IMG/VR virus record: IMGVR_UViG_3300023109_003600 | Location: 1 to 64,000 of that record | From: a virus | Length of the DNA stretch: 64,000 nt | Direction: 5' to 3' (one strand) | Shown: piece by piece, positions 35,093 through 42,975 of the stretch | Position numbering within the stretch: the stretch's first letter is position 1 | How the letters are laid out: each line of letters begins with the position of its first letter | Made by a program: the position numbers and the translations under genes | The notes under the pieces: generated by a model | What the model saw: the letters and a program-made list of their open reading frames with translations, nothing else | Told to the model about the DNA's origin: nothing | Databases searched by the model: none

Positions 35093-36093
35093 AGGTTAAT
35101 ATCATAGGTTGTGGTCTTTCTGGAGTCACTGCAGCTATCAAACTAAAAGAAAAAGGTCATAAAGTAGAAATTTTTGAGACAAGAAATCATATAGGAGGAA
35201 ATTGTTACGACCATGAACTTGAAGGGGTTATGGTTCATGAGTATGGATGCCACATTTTTCACACTAGTAACGAAAAAGTATGGGAATTCGTAAATAGATA
35301 CTCTGAATTTAATAATTATGTACATAAAACACGAGCGAATACTAAAGAAGGTTTAATCTCTATACCTTTTAGCAAAAAAACAATAGATCAAATAGGTAAA
35401 GATTTAAATAGCAAAGAAATTATAGATTTAATTTTTAAAGACTATTCAGAAAGACACTGGGGAATACCTTGGGAAAACCTCCCTAAATCAATATCAGGTA
35501 GGATAGCGAATAAAAGAAATAATTATGATGATAGGTATTTTACATCAAAGTACCAAGGCATACCTATAAACGGTTATAGCTCAATGTTTAATGCCATGCT
35601 TGATGGAATTAAAGTAAATTTATCTGTAGACAGGGATGCGTGGAAAAACCTTAAAGGAGATTTAACTATCTGGACCGCACCAATATCTCAATACTTTGAC
35701 TCTCAACTAGGTGAATTACCATATCGATCCTTAAGATTTGTACATAAAAAATCAAAAAGAGATAATGATAAATTTTCTTTTGATCTCGGTGGAGTAATTA
35801 ATGAATGTAATAAAAAACCATTTAATAGAACTTCTGATTCCTCTGTGTTCTTAGATCAACGTCCTGAGTATACTATACTCACAAAAGACTACCCAGAAGA
35901 ATACGTTCCAGGAAAAAATGAGCCCATTTATCCTAAAAATTTCACAGAAGGCGCCGAGCTATATCAAAAATACAAACAGCTCGCTAAAAACAAAAAAGAT
36001 GTGATATTTCTAGGTAGATTAGCAACTTATAAATATATAGATATGCATCAAGCTATAGGCGCAGCATTACAAGTTATTAACAAAATAAATTAG
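35089..36093 (+). CDS. glf: UDP-galactopyranose mutase
   Basis: The protein has 334 aa. FAD-binding 'NIIGCGLSGVTAAIKLKEKG' is followed by 'GGNCYD', 'HEYGCHIFHTSNEKVW' and 'RHWGIPWENLP', all diagnostic of UGM, and it ends with 'LGRLATYKYIDMHQAI'. It interconverts UDP-galactopyranose and UDP-galactofuranose. It sits, oddly, inside the replication operon, overlapping the nuclease gene by 4 bases. It implies galactofuranose in a viral or modified host glycan. Confidence 0.92.
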   Translation: MKVNIIGCGLSGVTAAIKLKEKGHKVEIFETRNHIGGNCYDHELEGVMVHEYGCHIFHTSNEKVWEFVNRYSEFNNYVHKTRANTKEGLISIPFSKKTIDQIGKDLNSKEIIDLIFKDYSERHWGIPWENLPKSISGRIANKRNNYDDRYFTSKYQGIPINGYSSMFNAMLDGIKVNLSVDRDAWKNLKGDLTIWTAPISQYFDSQLGELPYRSLRFVHKKSKRDNDKFSFDLGGVINECNKKPFNRTSDSSVFLDQRPEYTILTKDYPEEYVPGKNEPIYPKNFTEGAELYQKYKQLAKNKKDVIFLGRLATYKYIDMHQAIGAALQVINKIN

Positions 36094-36096
36094 AAC

Positions 36097-36125
36097 TTGC
36101 AGTACACAAAAATAAGTGTTATACT
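36097..36125 (+). promoter_or_regulatory. Probable promoter of nrdA
   Basis: TTGCAG (36097-36102), a 17-base spacer and TATACT (36120-36125). Unlike most promoters here it leaves a leader of about 60 bases before the ATG at 36188. Confidence 0.55.
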
Positions 36126-36187
36126 TATTTCTTTTAACAAATTTAGCAACAAAAAACACAACACAAAATGACCGTGTACAAAGATAA

Positions 36188-38614
36188 ATGACCACCCCCA
36201 TGAACGTAAAAAAAAGAAACGGAAGATTAGAAGATTTTAATGTAGAAAAAATTAATGCATGCGCGCAAAGAGCATGCGAAGGCATAGATCACGTATCAGC
36301 TAGCGAAGTAGTTTTAGATGCCCAATTACAGTTATTTGATAAGATAAAAACTTCTGATATAGATAAAGCATTAATTCTTTCTGCTAGAGAAAAAATAGAA
36401 AAAGAACCAAATTATTCTTTCGCGGCAGCAAGCTTGCTTTTAAACACAGTATACAAGAAAGTATTTAAAGAAGGTGTTGATTCAGACACCTTTAAACTTC
36501 AATACAGAAAAAGCTTTATCCAGAATATTAAAAAACTAGTAAAAGAAGGTTTCTTAAATCCAAAATTATTAGATTACGATTTAGTTAAACTCTCAGAAGC
36601 GTTAAAAATAAGAAGAGATAAGTCTTTTAAATATCTAGGCATACAGATACTTACAGATAGATATTTTATCAGACAAAATGGAAAAATTATGGAAGCTCCA
36701 CAAAGCTTCTGGATGCGTGTATCTATGGGATTAGCTCTTAATGAAGAAAATAAAGAAGAGTGGGCGATAAAATATTACAATCTATTTAGTCAATTTTTAT
36801 ATACCTCATCAACCCCAACCCTTTTCAACAGTGGAACCACACATTCACAACTTAGTTCCTGTTATCTTAATACTTTTGATGACAGTATTGACGGTATCTT
36901 TGACGGAGCTTGGCAAGAAGCTAGAAAATCAAAGTTTGCTGGTGGTCTTGGTCTTGATGTTACCCCTTTTCGTTCTACAGGTTCTCATATTCAGGGAACT
37001 AATGGTATCTCTAGCGGTCTTGTTCCTTGGCTCAAAATATACAACGATCTCTTAGTTGCAGTTAATCAAGGAGGAAAGCGCCCAGGAGCAGGTTGTGCAT
37101 ATCTAGAACCTTGGCACTTAGACTTTGAAGACTTCTTAAACTTAAGAAGAAATACGGGGGATGATCGATTAAGATGCCACGATATGAATACAGCATCTTG
37201 GATTCCTGACGAATTCATGAGGAGAGTAAAAAACCAGCAAGATTGGTATTTCTTCGATCCAAAAGACTCAAAACTACATGATCTATTTGGCAAAGAATTC
37301 GACCATGCTTACAACGAGTTGATAGATTTAGCTGAAAATGGGCGCGTAGATAACTGGCGCAAAATACCAGCAAAAGAACTTTGGAAAAAAATGTTAAAAG
37401 TTCTCTTCGAAACCTCCCACCCTTGGAATACTTTTAAAGACCCGTGCAATATTAGATATACAAACCAACACGAAGGAGTAGTGCATAGTAGTAATCTATG
37501 CACCGAAATTACCCTCCATACAAAAGCATCAAAATATAAAGAAGGTAAAAAAATTAAAACAGGTGAGACGGCTGTCTGTAATTTAGGATCGTTAAACATA
37601 TTAAACCACCTAAAAGAAGATAATACCCTAGATTACGAAAAATTAAAATCAACAATACATACAGCGATCAGGGCTTTAGACAGCGTAGTAGACTTAAATT
37701 TTTACCCTACGGAAGAAGCTGAAAACAGCAATCTTCAGCACAGGCCAATAGGTTTAGGTCTAATGGCATTTCATGATGTCTGTCATAAAATGAACATTAA
37801 CATAGATAGCGAAGAAGCAATTCAGTTTAACGATAAACTTTTTGAATTCTATTCTTACCATGCTATTCTTGCAAGTTCTAAATTAGCAAAAGAAAAAGGT
37901 AAATACCAAACTTTTGAAGGTTCTTTATGGAGTCAAGATAAACTACCTATAGATTCTTACGCAGACTTAATGAAGTATAAGCGCAAAGATTTCGAAACAA
38001 AGACTTCGCTAGACTGGGATGTAGTTCGCAAGAGCATTGCAGAAAATGGAATGCGAAATAGTAATGTTATGGCAATCGCTCCAACAGCTACAATTGGTTA
38101 TATTAATGGAGTTGAACAAAGCATTGAACCAAACTTCTCAGTATTATTTGTATATGAAAACAAAAGTGGAAACTTTTACATCACAAACCCTCATTTCGTT
38201 CAAGATATGAAAGATGCAGGACTCTGGTCTCCTGAAGTTTCTGCCATGGTAAAAAATGCAGATGGAGATTTATCCTTGCTTGGCGAAGTAATACCAGAAA
38301 ACATTATAGATAAGTATAAAACAGCATTCGACAGAGACATGCTTAAATTAATTAAAGCAAACGGAGTTCGCCAAAAATGGATCGACCAAGCGGTAAGTTT
38401 TAATCTTTATAATAAATCTACATCCCTTAAATACTTAAATGACATATATATAGCATGCTGGGAAGAAGGATTAAAAACAACTTATTACCTAAGAAATAGA
38501 GCTGCATCTAAGGTTGAAAAATCCAACACTGATAGTTCGCCTAAAAGCAAAGAAGCTACAGCTTGCAGTATTGAGGCTATGAAAAATGGCGGCGAATGTG
38601 AGAGCTGTCAATGA
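36188..38614 (+). CDS. nrdA: Class I ribonucleotide reductase large subunit
   Basis: The protein has 808 aa. An N-terminal ATP-cone (residues about 5-95, 'VKKRNGRLEDFNVEKI') is followed by the 10-stranded barrel with catalytic C225 (SSCYL), thiyl-radical C438 (NLCTEI) and C464 (AVCNLGS). A 'TTYYLR' pair of radical-transfer tyrosines and a C-terminal CESCQ redox pair are present. It reduces ribonucleotides to deoxyribonucleotides together with NrdB (38953-39966). The cone implies dATP/ATP activity control. A Met at residue 5 (36200) is an alternative start. Confidence 0.95.
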   Translation: MTTPMNVKKRNGRLEDFNVEKINACAQRACEGIDHVSASEVVLDAQLQLFDKIKTSDIDKALILSAREKIEKEPNYSFAAASLLLNTVYKKVFKEGVDSDTFKLQYRKSFIQNIKKLVKEGFLNPKLLDYDLVKLSEALKIRRDKSFKYLGIQILTDRYFIRQNGKIMEAPQSFWMRVSMGLALNEENKEEWAIKYYNLFSQFLYTSSTPTLFNSGTTHSQLSSCYLNTFDDSIDGIFDGAWQEARKSKFAGGLGLDVTPFRSTGSHIQGTNGISSGLVPWLKIYNDLLVAVNQGGKRPGAGCAYLEPWHLDFEDFLNLRRNTGDDRLRCHDMNTASWIPDEFMRRVKNQQDWYFFDPKDSKLHDLFGKEFDHAYNELIDLAENGRVDNWRKIPAKELWKKMLKVLFETSHPWNTFKDPCNIRYTNQHEGVVHSSNLCTEITLHTKASKYKEGKKIKTGETAVCNLGSLNILNHLKEDNTLDYEKLKSTIHTAIRALDSVVDLNFYPTEEAENSNLQHRPIGLGLMAFHDVCHKMNINIDSEEAIQFNDKLFEFYSYHAILASSKLAKEKGKYQTFEGSLWSQDKLPIDSYADLMKYKRKDFETKTSLDWDVVRKSIAENGMRNSNVMAIAPTATIGYINGVEQSIEPNFSVLFVYENKSGNFYITNPHFVQDMKDAGLWSPEVSAMVKNADGDLSLLGEVIPENIIDKYKTAFDRDMLKLIKANGVRQKWIDQAVSFNLYNKSTSLKYLNDIYIACWEEGLKTTYYLRNRAASKVEKSNTDSSPKSKEATACSIEAMKNGGECESCQ

Positions 38615-38639
38615 GTAAAAATTCGTGTATATATAATAC

Positions 38640-38900
38640 ATGGATCTAGTCGAATTAAATAATAGAATACATTCTGCAACAAAATCAGAGTTACAATCTA
38701 ATTTATCTACATGGATAAGTAATATAAAAAGCATTCTTTCAGCAAATCGAACTGAAGACGAGCTTTATTATAAAAATCATACGGGCAGAGAATTATTTAG
38801 CAAGTTGTATAATTTCGGAATGACTTCTGAATTAACTACAATTAACGATACCTATGACGTAGGCTTTAGACCCACAACCGTAACAGGAATTAAAGTTTAA
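38640..38900 (+). CDS. Hypothetical protein between nrdA and nrdB
   Basis: The protein has 86 aa and is not recognised. It is helical in the first 60 residues. A TATAAT box lies 2 bases before the ATG, without a clear -35. Position suggests a small RNR-linked protein, but it has no glutaredoxin CxxC and no cysteines at all. Confidence 0.55.
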   Translation: MDLVELNNRIHSATKSELQSNLSTWISNIKSILSANRTEDELYYKNHTGRELFSKLYNFGMTSELTTINDTYDVGFRPTTVTGIKV

Positions 38901-38909
38901 TTTTTTTTC

Positions 38910-38938
38910 TTGTTATTGGTCTTTAATCGTGTTATAAT
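38910..38938 (+). promoter_or_regulatory. Probable promoter of nrdB
   Basis: TTGTTA (38910-38915), a 17-base spacer and a perfect TATAAT (38933-38938) are followed 14 bases later by the ATG at 38953. Confidence 0.65.
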
Positions 38939-38952
38939 CGTTATATATTAAT

Positions 38953-39966
38953 ATGAAAGAAAAAACTGGTGAAATTTTAGGTAAAGAACTTGGAGGCGTT
39001 AATCAAATACTTCCCCACAAACATAAGTATGTATGGGATTTATTTTTAAAAAGCTGTGCAAACAACTGGATGCCTACAGAAATATCTATGCAAAACGATA
39101 TTAAACAATGGAAAAATAATGAAATTACAGATGATGAAAAACTACTTGTTAAACGCTGTCTCGGATTTTTTGCTGGATCTGAGTCTCTGGTTGGCAATAA
39201 TCTTTTTACTGTGGCCGCTAGATTTATTACTGACCCTGAGTGCGGTCAGTACATCATGCGTCAAGGCTTTGAGGAAAGCCTTCACAACCACACGATAGTT
39301 TATATATGTGATAGCTTAGATCTAGACGTTAAAGAGGTTTACGAAGCTTATCAAAATATTGAAAGCATAAAAGCCAAGGATGATTTCTTAATGAATATTA
39401 CGACGGACGTTAATAGACAAGGCTTTAATCATGCAACAAAAGAGGGCAAGCAAGAGCTACTAAGAAATTTTTTAACCTACTGGATTGTATGCGAAGGAAC
39501 CTTTTTCTTTAGTGGTTTTGCTATGCTTCTAGCATTAGGTCGCCAAAATAAACTTCAAGGCATTTCAGATCAAATAAAATATACATTAAGAGACGAAACA
39601 AATCATATAGCTTTTGGAACATATGTTATTAAGAAAATCATCGAACAAGATCCTTCTATATGGACTCAAAAAATGCAAGACGAGTTCGTTGAACATATTA
39701 AAAAAGCAGTAGAGCTAGAAATTGCCTATGCGCACGACGTTCTTCCTACTGGAATACTTGGATTAAATGCTGACATGTTTGTAGACTATATGCACTTTAT
39801 CGGCAATAGAAGGCTAGAATCAATTGGTTTAGATTTTAGGTTCCCAAGCGACAATAATCCATTTCCTTGGCTCGGAGAAGTAGTAGACGTTCAAGCAATG
39901 GGTAATTTTTTCGAGAGAAGAGTTAGAGAATATCAGCAGAGCGGATCTTTAGAAGACGACTTTTAA
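38953..39966 (+). CDS. nrdB: Ribonucleotide reductase small subunit, class Ic-like without radical tyrosine
   Basis: The protein has 337 aa. Metal ligands are E77 (GSESLVGNN), E108 and H111 (EESLH), E181 (CEGTFFF), and E215 and H218 (RDETNH). The radical tyrosine position is I115 (LHNHTIVY). Together with Glu rather than Asp as the first ligand, this matches the class Ic type first described in Chlamydia trachomatis, where Phe stands at that site and a Mn/Fe cofactor replaces the tyrosyl radical. Y117 matches the position of chlamydial Y129. Many other stretches (CANNWMPTEI, GILGLNADMFVDY) also resemble the chlamydial protein as I recall it. It overlaps the Nudix gene by 1 base. Confidence 0.92.
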   Translation: MKEKTGEILGKELGGVNQILPHKHKYVWDLFLKSCANNWMPTEISMQNDIKQWKNNEITDDEKLLVKRCLGFFAGSESLVGNNLFTVAARFITDPECGQYIMRQGFEESLHNHTIVYICDSLDLDVKEVYEAYQNIESIKAKDDFLMNITTDVNRQGFNHATKEGKQELLRNFLTYWIVCEGTFFFSGFAMLLALGRQNKLQGISDQIKYTLRDETNHIAFGTYVIKKIIEQDPSIWTQKMQDEFVEHIKKAVELEIAYAHDVLPTGILGLNADMFVDYMHFIGNRRLESIGLDFRFPSDNNPFPWLGEVVDVQAMGNFFERRVREYQQSGSLEDDF

Positions 39967-40376
39967 TGAGCGCTGCGGGGGTAGTTCTAATTTCTGACAA
40001 TTTAGTTCTGTTATGTAAGAGAATTTATTTCTGGGAAGGAATAAAAGTAAGTTACGGAGGTTACTGGTCTCCTTTCGCGGGATCAATAGAAGTTGGAGAA
40101 AGTCCAGAAGAAACAGCTAGAAGAGAACTAATTGAAGAATCTGGAATCGAATTACCCATAGAAATGTTTAAATTCAAAAAAGTTATTAACACAGATATTG
40201 AGTTTCATCTTTTTGTTATTGAATTAAACTCAATCCCACAAGTTAATCTATGCCAAGAACATACAGAACAAGGAATATTTAAAATAGAATTATTACACAC
40301 TTTAGAACCTGTAGATAGACAAGTAATACAAACAATTAAAGAATTTAAAAATAGAAATTTACAAGCGCTAGTCTAG
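39966..40376 (+). CDS. Nudix hydrolase
   Basis: The protein has 136 aa. A perfect Nudix box occupies residues 39-61 (G39, E45, R53-E54, E57-E58, G60). Nudix enzymes cleave nucleoside diphosphates linked to another group, such as oxidised dNTPs, NADH or nucleotide sugars. The stop/start overlap with nrdB suggests dNTP housecleaning, but sugar nucleotides are also possible here. Confidence 0.88.
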   Translation: MSAAGVVLISDNLVLLCKRIYFWEGIKVSYGGYWSPFAGSIEVGESPEETARRELIEESGIELPIEMFKFKKVINTDIEFHLFVIELNSIPQVNLCQEHTEQGIFKIELLHTLEPVDRQVIQTIKEFKNRNLQALV

Positions 40377-40395
40377 AATATACTTTATTTTTATT

Positions 40396-41046
40396 ATGAA
40401 AACAAAAATCACTATACTTACGGCCTTTTTGGCCTTGATTTCTAACGTATGCCTGTTTGGAGCAGGAGCAGCTTCTCTGGGTTACTCCTCGGATTATGTA
40501 CGAAGAGGAGCTCTTGTTTCAGCAGAAGCTCTTCAAGCGTCTGCAGGTTATTCGGCAAGTGTTTCTGGTCTTGAGTTAAGCGGGTCCGTTTTCTCTAATC
40601 AGCCAACTGGCGTGGAAGAGGATACATATCTCATCAAAGGAGGCGCAGGAGTACAATTAGGAGAACTTCTTAACCTGTACGTCGGACTTGAGCATTTTGA
40701 AGCTCTTAATGGAGACGCAGATTTAGACGTAGCTGTAGAAGCTGGATTTAGCTCTGTTTTAAATCCTAACCTATACATTGCAAGAGATACTGACGACGAC
40801 CTTTATACTTTTGAAGGTTCCGTATCTCACGATGTCACCCTGCAAGACCTTACCGTGAGCCTTGGAGCTTTATATGGCTATACAGACCTGACAGAAACAA
40901 CGGATGAGACTTACTATGTTCTTAGCGCAGGAACATCTGTTAGCATTTCTGAATCAGCAGATATTGAGTTAACATATGACTATGTTGATTCTGATTTATC
41001 TCTTGAAGATAATGTATTTGGAATCGCTCTTAACGTAAACTTTTAA
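40396..41046 (+). CDS. Outer-membrane beta-barrel protein (Gcw_chp/TIGR02001-like)
   Basis: The protein has 216 aa. A signal peptide (MKTKITILTAFLALISNVCLFG, split at about residue 22-26) is followed by 'GYSSDYVRRGALVS', resembling the 'SDYVFRG' entry of the TIGR02001 barrel family. Alternating polar/hydrophobic strands follow, with a C-terminal NVNF typical of outer-membrane barrels. A TATACT box lies 11 bases before the ATG. In a virus it could change the host surface, for example by blocking re-infection or altering uptake. The host must then be diderm. Confidence 0.7.
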   Translation: MKTKITILTAFLALISNVCLFGAGAASLGYSSDYVRRGALVSAEALQASAGYSASVSGLELSGSVFSNQPTGVEEDTYLIKGGAGVQLGELLNLYVGLEHFEALNGDADLDVAVEAGFSSVLNPNLYIARDTDDDLYTFEGSVSHDVTLQDLTVSLGALYGYTDLTETTDETYYVLSAGTSVSISESADIELTYDYVDSDLSLEDNVFGIALNVNF

Positions 41047-41064
41047 TTACTAATTAATAATATT

Positions 41065-41307
41065 ATGGAAAACATCATCAAAACACTCAAGACTGCAATT
41101 AGTGGTCTTTTCGGATTACTAGTATCAATCGTAGGCTTGCTTATTGTAGCTCAAGTCGTCTTCGGAGAAGCTGCAGGAATGAACGTCATCGGAAACCTAC
41201 AGGCAATTGTCTCTGGTTTTGTCGGTCCAGGAGCTAGCCTCGCTGGATTAGTTACCCTCTTATTAATTGTAGGGTTACTAAACAACAACTGTTGTAAAAA
41301 AGATTAA
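41065..41307 (+). CDS. Small two-helix membrane protein
   Basis: The protein has 80 aa. Hydrophobic helices lie at about 12-34 and 56-73, separated by a Gly-rich loop, and the tail is short and charged (NNNCCKKD). Size and topology resemble class II holins, but no lysin gene is adjacent. It follows the barrel gene by 18 bases and is closed by a strong terminator, so the two probably form one transcript. Confidence 0.6.
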   Translation: MENIIKTLKTAISGLFGLLVSIVGLLIVAQVVFGEAAGMNVIGNLQAIVSGFVGPGASLAGLVTLLLIVGLLNNNCCKKD

Positions 41308-41322
41308 TTAAAATTTAATCAT

Positions 41323-41349
41323 AAAAAGCCGCCATTTGGCGGCTTTTTT
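41323..41349 (+). terminator. Intrinsic terminator after the membrane gene pair
   Basis: AAAAAGCCGCC (41323-41333), a 4-base loop, then GGCGGCTTTTTT (41338-41349): a GC-rich stem ending in a T-run. It is the clearest terminator in the window. It also reads as a terminator on the minus strand because of the upstream A-run. Confidence 0.92.
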
Positions 41350-41366
41350 GTGTAAACATATAAGAT

Positions 41367-42185
41367 ATGGAATTAGATTTCTCACAACAGATTAAATATA
41401 TGGAATGTTACGCCTGCGAAACCGAGGGTTCAGAGGAAGTAATAACCATGGAGGCGTGGGCAGAAGAAAAAAACAAAGGTAAGTCACTAAATAAACCTTT
41501 TAGAACTTCTGGGGGACCAAAAAAGTTTTCGGTTTACGTTAAAAACGAAAAAGGTAACGTAGTCAAGGTAAACTTCGGAGACCCTAATATGTCTATAAAG
41601 CGAGACAATCCAGCAAGAAAAAAATCCTTTAGAGCTAGGCATAATTGCAGCAATCCTGGGCCAAAATGGAAGGCTAGATATTGGAGCTGCAGGATGTGGT
41701 CAGGAAAAAGCGTTAACAAGATTACAAAAGGTTCCGACATGACGGATGATGAAGTTATTACGTTCTTAGATGAATCAGAAGCAGAACTCTCAGAAAAGCA
41801 AAAAAAATTGCCACCCGCAATACAAAAAAAGATCCTAAAAAACCAAGGCAAAAACAAAAAACCCGACAACAAGAAAGAGTCAGGTAAAAAATCTGAAGAA
41901 AAAAAAGAAGAATCAGAAGCTAAGCGCGGACTATGGGATAATATAAGAGATAAGAAAAAAAGAATGGGTAAAAAATATAAAGCAGCAAAACCAGGAGATA
42001 AAGACAGGCCAGATTCTAAATCCTGGAAAAAAGCTCAAGAGAAAAAAGAAGAATCAAAAGCGGAAGAAGGATTCAAAGAGTGTAAAATGTATAATAAAGA
42101 GGGAAAAGCTTATACAGCCAAGACAAAGGCTGAGCACGATAAGATGAAAAAAATGGGGTATACAAAATCTAAACAATATAAATAA
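41367..42185 (+). CDS. Lys/Glu-rich phage protein with conserved Cys-containing basic domain
   Basis: The protein has 272 aa. Residues about 48-115 form a compact basic domain ('VVKVNFGDPNMSIKRDNPARK', 'SFRARHNCSNPGPKWKARYW', then SC), a pattern I recall from many myovirus proteins of unknown or virion-assembly role. Residues 140-250 are low-complexity Lys/Glu repeats (EKKEESEAK, QEKKEESKAE), as in scaffold-like or packaged internal proteins. The tail (YNKEGKAYTAKTKAEHDKMKKM) is basic. The start may instead be the Met at 41400. Confidence 0.55.
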   Translation: MELDFSQQIKYMECYACETEGSEEVITMEAWAEEKNKGKSLNKPFRTSGGPKKFSVYVKNEKGNVVKVNFGDPNMSIKRDNPARKKSFRARHNCSNPGPKWKARYWSCRMWSGKSVNKITKGSDMTDDEVITFLDESEAELSEKQKKLPPAIQKKILKNQGKNKKPDNKKESGKKSEEKKEESEAKRGLWDNIRDKKKRMGKKYKAAKPGDKDRPDSKSWKKAQEKKEESKAEEGFKECKMYNKEGKAYTAKTKAEHDKMKKMGYTKSKQYK

Positions 42186-42210
42186 CATTTAACAATAAAC
42201 CATAAAAACT

Positions 42211-42639
42211 ATGCCAAGTATTTACGATATTACAGGACTATTTCCAGGGCCAAACGGAGTTGGAACTACAGAAATCAATTCTCACCCAGCAACATTTATT
42301 AGTGGCTCAAGTAGTATTACTTTAGGCTCTAACGAATCAGGAATTTATATTCCTTTAGCAAATTTCACACATTCCCCAGAAGCCCTAAATCCATTAGAAG
42401 ATAATTATGATGTCAGATACTTGATATGGAATCTAGTAGAGCGATGCTCTGACTATATCGGATTCGAACAGCCAGAATTTAGATCTATTTCGGTAGCAGA
42501 GACAAATTTATTTACATTTCAAGGAGTAGCTGGAGATTTAAGAAGAAAAGATTATACAGTATCTTTATGGTTTAGACCCTTACAACAACTAGAATTAGAG
42601 CAAAATCTCGAATGGGATATTGGAAAAACCTACGAGTAA
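42211..42639 (+). CDS. Probable virion protein, paralogue of the protein at 62758
   Basis: The protein has 142 aa with a beta-rich pattern. The segment 'GIYIPLANF' followed by 'DVRYLIWNLVE' and a 'FTFQG...RRKDYTVSLWF' block aligns with 'GIFLPLSTL', 'DHRKVAWGILE' and 'LSFTGEASSRRTYTISFQY' in the protein at 62758-63144. A tail-tube or decoration role is possible from this type of sequence, but I recognise no named family. Confidence 0.5.
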   Translation: MPSIYDITGLFPGPNGVGTTEINSHPATFISGSSSITLGSNESGIYIPLANFTHSPEALNPLEDNYDVRYLIWNLVERCSDYIGFEQPEFRSISVAETNLFTFQGVAGDLRRKDYTVSLWFRPLQQLELEQNLEWDIGKTYE

Positions 42640-42961
42640 AATTGCCAAGTTGATTATAGATGCTTACCTAAGTGAGCCCCCTAGCAAAATCTATTGCTTT
42701 AGAGACTTAACATTGTATGCAAAATGCTTTGTATTTGAAAGTGTTCTATTAAAATGCAACAAAGGAACAAGAACTTTTTATAGAGACTGGTTGAAAAACT
42801 ATGGAGCATATGATTTCATAGACGATCTAATTTTATTAGAAGAAAAGGAATACGGATTTACGATAGGCAATCAAGGATGCAATATTAATACGAAAAGTAT
42901 AGACTATAATAATTTATCGTGCTTAATTTCTTCAATCAAGAATTGTAAAAATAAATTTTAA
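42620..42961 (+). CDS. Hypothetical protein (TTG start)
   Basis: The protein has 113 aa. It begins at a TTG at 42620 inside the end of the previous gene (20-base overlap). It contains six cysteines and helical stretches. Not recognised. The promoter for the next gene lies over its last codons. Confidence 0.5.
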   Translation: MEKPTSKIAKLIIDAYLSEPPSKIYCFRDLTLYAKCFVFESVLLKCNKGTRTFYRDWLKNYGAYDFIDDLILLEEKEYGFTIGNQGCNINTKSIDYNNLSCLISSIKNCKNKF

Positions 42962-42971
42962 CACATATAAT
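42943..42971 (+). promoter_or_regulatory. Probable promoter of the second glycan block
   Basis: TTGTAA (42943-42948), a 17-base spacer and a perfect TATAAT (42966-42971) sit 4 bases before the GTG start at 42976. With so little room, transcription would begin at or just inside the start codon. Confidence 0.55.
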
Positions 42972-42975
42972 ATAT

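Noticed and set aside
41336-41364. Promoter-like TTGGCG-N17-TATAAG overlapping the terminator
   Set aside because: The -35 falls in the terminator stem and the -10 is only 2 bases from the ATG; too weak to call, although a later Met at 41400 would make it usable.
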